From assembly GCA_049325415.1 (NCBI GenBank), contig JBMOLL010000097.1:1-6336 (forward strand): a DNA stretch of 6,336 nt. Direction: 5' to 3'. This stretch comes from JBMOLL01 sp049325415 (GTDB taxonomy: Bacteria > Bacteroidota > Bacteroidia > Bacteroidales > GCA-2748055). Under the pieces are notes generated by a model. The model was not told the origin of the DNA. It saw only the letters and a list, made by a program, of their open reading frames with translations, and searched no databases. The translations under genes and the position numbers were made by a program. Below are positions 1 through 4,580 of this stretch, piece by piece; position 1 is the first letter of the stretch, and every line of letters begins with the position of its first letter.

Positions 1-12
1 ACCGATGTATCA

Positions 13-47
13 AAACTCCACCCGGGTATCGAACCCGGATGGAGTTT
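13..47. repeat. Strong hairpin, possible terminator
   Basis: Two arms pair over 8 bp (AAACTCCA at 13-20 with TGGAGTTT at 40-47) and, after one C-A mismatch, over 6 bp more (CCGGGT at 22-27 with ACCCGG at 33-38), leaving a 5-nt loop. On the minus strand the second arm runs into TTTT and then GATACAT, so it could be a weak terminator for minus-strand transcription, including read-through from the gene ending at 296. On the plus strand no T-run follows. No gene lies on its left inside the window, so which transcript it serves is unknown. The inner part resembles a tRNA T-arm but no tRNA body is present. Confidence 0.6.
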
Positions 48-201
48 GCCAGAAAGAAAACTTCAGGTTCCATTACCCGATATATGTTAAAAGACAAAAA
101 AAAATTGGATTACAACATAGAAGGGGTAAGGGGTGAGGAATGAAGTGAAAACTATGCTATTGAAGAGTTTGGTTTCTATCCGTTGCCGCCCCACCCTCGT
201 C

Positions 202-255
202 TCCCTCCCCCGCCTCGCCTTCGCGTAGCTTCAGCGGAGCAGGGGGTGGGAGGGA
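202..255. repeat. GC-rich palindromic intergenic repeat
   Basis: TCCCTCCC at 202-209 is complementary to GGGAGGGA at 248-255, enclosing a GC-rich core at about 211-241. The minus strand of the core reads CGCTGAAGC, a short spacer, then CGAAGGC and AGGCG. A close relative lies on the plus strand at about 4547-4573 beside the kinase gene (CGCCGAAGC, spacer, CGAAGGC, AGGCG), so this looks like a dispersed element present twice in opposite orientations. It sits downstream of the pentapeptide gene, but with no T-tract it is not a convincing terminator. The purine-rich right arm has only three G-runs, too few for a standard quadruplex. Confidence 0.5.
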
Positions 256-295
256 TGTTTGTTGGTTGCGTTGGATGGTTTTTTATCTAAGTTTC

Positions 296-1180
296 CTATC
301 CATTTTCAGCTTCCAGAAGTTTCACGCCCGACATATCGGCTTTGCCGTTCTTCAGAAAGGCATAGCTGAGGCGGTCGGCTTCACAGTCGATGAGCCGGAT
401 CCGTTTCAGACTTTTGTTCTTGAAAAAGGTATTGATGAACCTGGCATTGCGGAATGTAACCCCGGAGAAGGCGCAGTTTTCGAATGAACAATCCTCGATG
501 CTGCCTTCGAAAACGATATCGTTCAGCTGGGTACCGTGAAAGGAGGTCCGTTTCCAAACTGCATTTTCAAGGGTATTCTTTCCGAAATCACACGATTTCA
601 TCGTTAGCCCGCTCAGGTCGGCAGCGGTAAAATCGCAGCCTTCGATATGGCTGCCCGTGATCATGGTTTCTTTCAGCGAGCTGTTCGTGAAACGGTTGCC
701 GGAAAGTTGGGAATTCTGAATATGACTGTTTTCCAGCCGGGAGGAGGAGAAATCACAATCGGCTACATGATTGGCCTTCAGGTGCAGCCCCGACAGATCA
801 GAACCGTTAAAGCGGCAGCGACGCATATTGGAGGCGGCAAAGCGCTCATGCAGGTTTTTAAGCCCGGAGAAATCGGCATCTTCCCAGTTCCCGAATGACA
901 TGTCCCATTCCGGCTTGCTTTCCGCTCTTGCATTTTTTTCGTCTTCCGGGGCCTTTTCCGGAAGTCTCGTATCCGCGTTTGTCGAAAAGTAATTCAGGTC
1001 CACGCCCAGGATCTGTGCCAGCCGGTTCAGCATGATGAGGTCGGGCAGGGATTCGCCACGTTCCCATTTCCCGACGGCCTGGGGACTGATAAACAGTTGT
1101 GCGGCGAGTTGCGACTGGGAGAGCTTCATTCTCTTTCTTGCTTCAGAGATTTTTCTGCCAATAGTTATGTTTTCCATCAT
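296..1180 (-). CDS. XRE-type HTH protein with C-terminal pentapeptide repeats
   Basis: A 294-aa cytoplasmic protein with no signal peptide or membrane segment. Residues about 7-62 form an XRE/Cro-type helix-turn-helix (HTH_3): GRKISEARK, LSQSQLAAQLF, then recognition-helix region ISPQAVGKWERG and ESLPDL. A charged Lys/Glu/Pro linker spans about 68-95. Residues about 96-285 are pentapeptide-like repeats with an aromatic or leucine every fifth residue (CDFSS, NRFTN, SHIEG, CDFTA, ADLSG, CSFEN, VTFRN), which in known families fold as a right-handed quadrilateral beta-helix. It is therefore probably a sequence-specific regulator; the target of the beta-helix is unknown. The reading frame extends up to an ATG at 1210, but a promoter -7 box covers 1208-1215, so the start is put at the double ATG 1180/1177 in AT-rich DNA without an SD. 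It appears monocistronic. The family call is strong; any regulatory target is inference. Confidence 0.9.
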   Translation of the reverse strand: MMENITIGRKISEARKRMKLSQSQLAAQLFISPQAVGKWERGESLPDLIMLNRLAQILGVDLNYFSTNADTRLPEKAPEDEKNARAESKPEWDMSFGNWEDADFSGLKNLHERFAASNMRRCRFNGSDLSGLHLKANHVADCDFSSSRLENSHIQNSQLSGNRFTNSSLKETMITGSHIEGCDFTAADLSGLTMKSCDFGKNTLENAVWKRTSFHGTQLNDIVFEGSIEDCSFENCAFSGVTFRNARFINTFFKNKSLKRIRLIDCEADRLSYAFLKNGKADMSGVKLLEAENG

Positions 1181-1207
1181 TTTAATTTTTTGTGTTTTAC
1201 GATGGGA

Positions 1208-1215
1208 CAAAGTTA
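1208..1215 (-). promoter_or_regulatory. Bacteroidota-type -7 promoter box of the HTH-pentapeptide gene
   Basis: Reading the minus strand, TAACTTTG matches the Bacteroidota sigma-factor -7 consensus TAnnTTTG at every fixed position. It lies 28 nt upstream of the ATG at 1180, giving a leader of roughly 20 nt, and it excludes the alternative ATG at 1210. A good -33 TTG is not evident at the usual 19-21 nt spacing (GGTT is the nearest), so the promoter may be weak or need an activator. Confidence 0.6.
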
Positions 1216-1276
1216 GTCCGGCTCTCTCCCGGAACCGTAAAAATAAGCTTCTTCCTGGTTGTTTATCCCTTCTTTA

Positions 1277-1295
1277 CAGTTGTATTTGACAACTG
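1277..1295. promoter_or_regulatory. Perfect inverted repeat, candidate operator
   Basis: CAGTTGT (1277-1283) and ACAACTG (1289-1295) are exact reverse complements separated by ATTTG. This two-fold symmetric 19-bp site has the size expected for an HTH-dimer operator and lies about 60 bp upstream of the -7 box of the HTH-pentapeptide gene. A second similar half (GTTGTTATTTGT) begins at about 1299. It lacks a T-tract and so is not a terminator. Autoregulation by the adjacent HTH protein is inference only. Confidence 0.4.
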
Positions 1296-1372
1296 CCGGT
1301 TGTTATTTGTGATTTATCTGTCCGAAATGGAGAACTACCCGTGAGACAGGGGAAAAAACCATCTTCCTTTAT

Positions 1373-1412
1373 AAAAAAAAGGTTTAGGTCAGCGCAGAAA
1401 TGGGAGCTGACC
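1373..1412 (-). terminator. Intrinsic-terminator-like hairpin ending the lipoprotein-barrel operon
   Basis: On the minus strand GGTCAGC (plus 1406-1412) pairs perfectly with GCTGACC (plus 1387-1393) around a 12-nt loop, and 6 nt later comes a run of eight T (plus 1373-1380). It lies about 35 nt past the barrel stop codon. The gap between stem and T-run is slightly longer than ideal, but the place and orientation fit transcription termination of the upstream two-gene operon. Confidence 0.65.
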
Positions 1413-1445
1413 GGCATGGACCGGCTTCGTTGCTGCGGAAATGGC

Positions 1446-2156
1446 TTATAAAGCCAGGGTAAGTCCGACCGAGGCGCGATAGCCCGACCAGTCGAGCTTT
1501 ACCCGGTCGCCATTGCCGTGGACCGGAGAATATTTCTCATCTCCGATCTTATACCATAAATCCGATTCAGTGTCTGACTCATATCCGAATCCGGCATGGA
1601 GGGCCAGGTTCTTTGTAATAAAATACCTGACTCCTGCACGAGGTTCCATGAACAAGCCTGTGCTTTTAAAATCGTTATAGTCGTCGAAGGTGTAATCCGT
1701 TTCGTAGAGCCTCATCCACTCGTGGATTTTCAGTTTCGAACTGATAAGTCCGAACCGGAGCTGAACATAGAAATTCAGATGTTGACCGGCGGGTATCAGT
1801 CTTTTGTAGGCCACGCCGAACTTATGGCCGTTAAGAATGTAGTCCTGGGCCATGGCCCCTGAATAATCGGCAAGGCTGTTCCTGGCACCCGTGGTCATGT
1901 AGGTCCAGATCACTCCGAGACCGTGCTTCGACGCGATCATGAAATCGGCTGACAGGCTGTGGTTAAAATACGGAGGAAAGGTTTTCACGCTTTGCATCGG
2001 GTATTCGGCTGCATAGACCCTCATTTCAGTCTGAAAAACCCGCAGGTCATCCAGGGTGTTGTTGCCGTATCCGAAACTGTAATCCAGTTCCAGCACCTGT
2101 CCGCTTAACAGCCGGCCTGTGACCAGCAGGAAAAATATAAGATATGCCTTTCTCAT
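1446..2156 (-). CDS. Predicted outer-membrane beta-barrel protein
   Basis: A 236-aa exported protein of no named family that I recognise. Residues 1-19 are a Sec signal peptide (Arg-Lys, hydrophobic YLIFFLLV core, small residues Ser-Gly before Gln20, a common first mature residue in Bacteroidota). The rest consists of alternating-hydrophobicity strands rich in Tyr, Phe and Gly (LELDYSFGYG, HLNFYVQLRFGLI, GLFMEPRAGVRYFI, NLALHAGFGYE), ending in a last strand YRASVGLTLAL. This resembles small OmpA/OprF-like or porin-family barrels of about eight strands. The start codon overlaps the stop of the upstream lipoprotein gene by 4 bp (ATGA at 2153-2156) and has no SD, so translation is probably coupled. 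The terminator-like hairpin at 1373-1412 follows. Probable role: outer-membrane partner of the lipoprotein. Ligand or transport function cannot be read from the sequence. Confidence 0.8.
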   Translation of the reverse strand: MRKAYLIFFLLVTGRLLSGQVLELDYSFGYGNNTLDDLRVFQTEMRVYAAEYPMQSVKTFPPYFNHSLSADFMIASKHGLGVIWTYMTTGARNSLADYSGAMAQDYILNGHKFGVAYKRLIPAGQHLNFYVQLRFGLISSKLKIHEWMRLYETDYTFDDYNDFKSTGLFMEPRAGVRYFITKNLALHAGFGYESDTESDLWYKIGDEKYSPVHGNGDRVKLDWSGYRASVGLTLAL

Positions 2157-3988
2157 TGATCAAGAAAATTTGCTACATCAAGGTATTTTTTATCTTTAGA
2201 ATAGATCCGGTTATCAAAAAGCCTGGCCTGGTAAAAATATTCACTGGGAACTTTAAATTTCACTTCTTCGTTTTCCATATCCAGCACATAGTAATAATCC
2301 CCGCCATAGGCAATAAACAGATAACCTGATACCGGGTCTGTATTGTAGAAAACGATGGTGCCGTTTAAATCGGTAATGGCAGCCATATCCATGGATGAAT
2401 ACAGGGAATAGTCCTCGCAGCTGCGCATTTCGATTACTCTCTGGGTGTAGGGTTTGATATAAAACCTGGATGTATCGGCTGCATCGAAAGCAAATGGGAT
2501 GCTACTGGCTGCGAAACAGTATTTTGAATATTTCAACAGGAGTGATCCATCCTGCACCTCGTACATACTGAACTGATCATCATCACTTAAATAGGCAATA
2601 TACCTGCCGTCCGGTGAGGCGACAATCTTTCCTTTCGTACCGAACTCCTGACGCAATATGGGTTTTTGTGTGGCGGAATCAATGATTACCAGGCTGTCGG
2701 GAATACCGCTGCCCAGGTTTGAGGCACTGACCAGGATCCGCTCTCCGGTGAGGGTGACATTATTGAAAGTGGACCCGAGAGGGATGCTGGTTTGTTCGTA
2801 AAGGTCACGGTAGGGGAAATAAAGCAATTGATCGTTATTCAGCACGCAGATTCCGGGCGATTTGGGTGCGCTGGAAAATGCCGGCCATACACCCGGCACA
2901 CTGGTTTCAATCCGGATACCATTGATCCGATTAAGCTGCTGATCGAAGGTGAACAACGAATCCTCAGTGAAAGCGTACAGTACTTTTTCAGTGGTGTTGA
3001 AGGCATAGCGCAGTTCCTGCTGGCTACCGCCTGCTACAAGCCGATCAAGCGAATAGGTCCTGTTCGAGGAGCAGGCATATGAACTGGTCAGGTCGTCATT
3101 CATTTGATAGCATATCAGCTTGTAGCTTATGCTCTTAAATCCGGGGTAACTCACCATGACGGAGGTGTCGGCATAGTTTAATGCCAGCGTATTGACTCCT
3201 TCCTGAATAAAGAAGACGCAATCCGGATTATCCGGATGGTGCCAGTAAATGAGCAGGGAGTCGGGTGCGCGGTCTTCGAAGAAAAGCTGCGGGATTGGTG
3301 CACTGACGGTCATTTCGCTCAGCGATTCATTTACCGTGGCTCCTTCAACCACACAGGTCAGGCTGTATTTTTTCGTACCCCCCACAAATTTTTTGTCAAT
3401 ATAGACGGTGCTGTCCTGTTTGGTGATCTTATGAGCGGAATAATCCGGGAGGACCAGGTAATAATAGCTGAGGTTGAACTGACTGCATTTGTCCCACTCA
3501 ATCTTCAGGTAGCCCTCTTCGGTCATACTGTTCCTCATTTGTAGTACGGGGGCATCATAGCCGCCGCCGATCTCGCCGATCCAGACTGTCCAGGTCCGGC
3601 TGGCATAATAGCCTTCCCCTCCGGCAATATCGGCAATACTCCCTGATCCGGAATTGGTATATAATTCTGCATGCAATTCATGAAACCCGTCGGAGTAATA
3701 TTTCGGATCAAGGAAAAAGCTTCCTTTTGCGGTATAGAATTCCCAGGATTTTTCTTCCATGGTGAAACGGACGGCAATAATGTCGAGTCCTTTTGTGTCA
3801 AAATCGTAGCTGATCTCGGTCTTCTGAAACAAAAATATTGTATCGGCTTCTTCACTGAATTCCAGTGTTATGGGATGCGAGGGGGCGGGTTCTTCGACCT
3901 CCCTGAAATATTCCTTATTCAGCGGATACTCACAGCTGCACAGGAGGGTGGTCAGAAAAATTATGGTCAGAAAAGGCCTGTATTTCAT
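2153..3988 (-). CDS. Large lipoprotein with Ig/FN3-like and beta-propeller-like regions
   Basis: A 611-aa protein without a recognised family name. Residues 1-18 form a lipoprotein signal (hydrophobic LTIIFLTTLL, lipobox L-C-S before Cys19). Glu20 and a nearby Lys-Glu (25-26) fit outer-membrane rather than inner-membrane location, perhaps the surface. About 37-137 look like an Ig-like domain, about 145-230 and 231-310 like FN3-type beta sandwiches (LKIEW then YYYLVLPD; SLLIYWH then SISYKLICY). About 322-611 look like a WD40/TolB-type beta-propeller, with the typical strand motif VASPDGRYIAYLSDD followed by YEVQDGSLL at 456-484. Such parts usually bind proteins or glycans; no catalytic site is visible. 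It is the first large gene of a two-gene operon, overlapping the barrel gene by ATGA. Its own ATG has no SD and overlaps the stop of a 19-aa upstream ORF. Lipoprotein call secure; domain limits approximate. Confidence 0.85.
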   Translation of the reverse strand: MKYRPFLTIIFLTTLLCSCEYPLNKEYFREVEEPAPSHPITLEFSEEADTIFLFQKTEISYDFDTKGLDIIAVRFTMEEKSWEFYTAKGSFFLDPKYYSDGFHELHAELYTNSGSGSIADIAGGEGYYASRTWTVWIGEIGGGYDAPVLQMRNSMTEEGYLKIEWDKCSQFNLSYYYLVLPDYSAHKITKQDSTVYIDKKFVGGTKKYSLTCVVEGATVNESLSEMTVSAPIPQLFFEDRAPDSLLIYWHHPDNPDCVFFIQEGVNTLALNYADTSVMVSYPGFKSISYKLICYQMNDDLTSSYACSSNRTYSLDRLVAGGSQQELRYAFNTTEKVLYAFTEDSLFTFDQQLNRINGIRIETSVPGVWPAFSSAPKSPGICVLNNDQLLYFPYRDLYEQTSIPLGSTFNNVTLTGERILVSASNLGSGIPDSLVIIDSATQKPILRQEFGTKGKIVASPDGRYIAYLSDDDQFSMYEVQDGSLLLKYSKYCFAASSIPFAFDAADTSRFYIKPYTQRVIEMRSCEDYSLYSSMDMAAITDLNGTIVFYNTDPVSGYLFIAYGGDYYYVLDMENEEVKFKVPSEYFYQARLFDNRIYSKDKKYLDVANFLDQ

Positions 3989-4044
3989 TTGAAAGCATGT
4001 TGAGGTTCAGAAGTTGGTCCGATCTCCCCGGGAATTTTTTCCAT
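3985..4044 (-). CDS. Possible 19-aa leader ORF coupled to the lipoprotein gene
   Basis: The ATG at 4044 is preceded, after 8 nt, by GGAGGTGA (plus 4053-4060), an 8-nt exact complement of the usual 16S rRNA 3' end, rare in a group that seldom uses SDs. The predicted peptide is MEKIPGEIGPTSEPQHAFK, with no motif and no regulatory codon run. Its stop codon TGA overlaps the lipoprotein ATG (ATGA, 3985-3988), so ribosomes finishing it could restart on the lipoprotein, which has no SD of its own. The first two G of the SD lie inside a small hairpin (4059-4073), which could modulate access. The same frame is open up to 4245, but that longer start would lie in repeat DNA. It may be chance. Confidence 0.35.
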   Translation of the reverse strand: MEKIPGEIGPTSEPQHAFK

Positions 4045-4058
4045 CCTTTCAGTCACCT

Positions 4059-4073
4059 CCGGGTTTTTCCCGG
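4059..4073 (-). promoter_or_regulatory. Short leader hairpin touching the SD
   Basis: On the minus strand CCGGG-AAAAA-CCCGG forms a 5-bp GC stem with a 5-nt loop; its last two bases are the first two of the GGAGGTGA ribosome site at 4053-4060. It is enclosed by a longer-range 6-bp pairing of CCATCC (minus, plus 4096-4101) with GGATGG (minus, plus 4041-4046). The leader could therefore fold around the start of the 19-aa ORF. It matches no riboswitch class that I know. Confidence 0.3.
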
Positions 4074-4163
4074 CAACCGTCCGGTATTTCCATAAGGATG
4101 GATTTTTTGCCGTGCTACCTGCTGTATTCAATGTTGTTCTGTGCTGCGGGTTGAATCGGAAAA

Positions 4164-4194
4164 ACAAGTTAAGGTTTCTTTGCCGAATATGCAA
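4164..4194 (-). promoter_or_regulatory. Weak candidate promoter of the lipoprotein-barrel operon
   Basis: On the minus strand TTG (plus 4192-4194) is followed after 20 nt by TAACTTGT (plus 4164-4171), the spacing of Bacteroidota -33/-7 boxes. The last two bases of TAnnTTTG do not match. It would give a leader of roughly 170 nt containing the hairpin and the 19-aa ORF, and lies just outside the repeat block that starts at 4235. No better match was seen in the region. Confidence 0.3.
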
Positions 4195-4234
4195 GGAGTT
4201 TTTATGAAAGGGGAGGGGAACCCTGTCTCGTGAG

Positions 4235-4497
4235 AAAAGACACAAAAGTTTAACACAAAGGCGCTAAGACTCAAAGGCTCAAAGTATTGCATAAACGGTA
4301 AACTACCCCGTCACTCATCACTCCTCATGCGTCTCCCACAACCCGTAACCCGTAACCCGTAACCAAAAAAAGACACAAAAGTTTAACACAAAGGCGCTAA
4401 GACTCAAAGGCTCAAAGTATTGCATAAACGGTAAACTACCCCGTCACTCATCACTCCTCATGCGTCTCCCACAACCCGTAACCCGTAACCCGTAACC
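4235..4497. repeat. Exact 130-bp tandem duplication (period 133)
   Basis: Bases 4235-4364 recur without a difference that I can find at 4368-4497. Each copy has three parts: a purine-rich stretch beginning GACACAAAAG with four 8-nt units (ACACAAAG, GCGCTAAG, ACTCAAAG, GCTCAAAG; 4253-4284 in copy 1), an unrelated middle (TATTGCATAAACGG to CTCCCACA), and three heptamers ACCCGTA at the end. Identity across copies implies a recent duplication or strong homogenisation. No transposase, terminal inverted repeat or ORF is present. Confidence 0.9.
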
Positions 4498-4516
4498 CGT
4501 CACCCGTCACCCGTCA
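4474..4516. repeat. ACCCGTA / ACCCGTC heptamer array
   Basis: About six consecutive 7-nt units: three ACCCGTA, then ACCCGTC units decaying into CACTCC/CACTCCTC-type sequence up to about 4530. Three further ACCCGTA units end the first copy of the duplication at about 4341-4364. Related CACCCGTCACC sequence resumes at 4574-4599 and runs into the 3' end of the kinase gene. A degenerate reverse-strand relative (AGGGGTAAGGGGTGAGG) lies at 121-138. Confidence 0.8.
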
Positions 4517-4546
4517 CTCCCCACTCCTCACTCGTCTCGTTCCACC

Positions 4547-4573
4547 CGCCGAAGCCTCTGGCGAAGGCAGGCG
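4547..4573. repeat. Hairpin-forming CGAAGGC repeat
   Basis: Bases here read CGCC-GAA-GCC-TCT-GGC-GAA-GGC-A-GGCG, which can fold into a stacked hairpin with GCC/GGC arms. The reverse complement of the element at 202-255 carries the same blocks in the same order. It lies immediately past the kinase stop codon on the kinase strand but lacks a T-tract, so a terminator role is doubtful. Confidence 0.45.
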
Positions 4574-4580
4574 TCACCCG

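Larger units (their letters stand above)
3989..4580. other. Long non-coding interval between kinase and lipoprotein genes
   Basis: About 590 bp without a credible full-size gene. The right-hand 350 bp (4235-4580) are almost entirely repeat DNA. The left-hand part (3989-4234) is more complex sequence that holds the presumed operon promoter, the structured leader and the 19-aa ORF. The kinase is transcribed towards this interval on the minus strand. No T-tract terminator was found after its stop codon, so read-through into the lipoprotein operon is possible. Confidence 0.7.

Noticed and set aside
13..47. A tRNA gene suggested by the T-arm-like hairpin
   Set aside because: No anticodon arm, D-arm or CCA end is found at the right distance on either strand.
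242..255. G-quadruplex in the GGGGGTGGGAGGGA stretch
   Set aside because: Only three separated G-runs are present, and pairing with the C-rich arm at 202-209 explains the sequence better.
1181..1210. A 10-aa N-terminal extension of the HTH protein from the ATG at 1210
   Set aside because: The -7 promoter box at 1208-1215 overlaps that ATG, so the transcript would start inside or after it.
3236..3544. Plus-strand reading frames opposite the lipoprotein, kinase and pentapeptide genes
   Set aside because: They lie antisense to well-supported genes, have no start signals and show no recognisable domain.
3985..4245. An 86-aa minus-strand reading frame ahead of the lipoprotein gene
   Set aside because: Its start lies at the edge of the repeat duplication, it has no start signal there, and its composition (many Arg, Asn, Thr, Pro) looks non-coding. 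Only the last 19 codons, with a proper SD, are kept as a possible leader ORF.
4235..4516. CRISPR array
   Set aside because: There are only two long exact copies separated by 3 bp, and the short units are contiguous heptamers or octamers without unique spacers. No cas gene is present.
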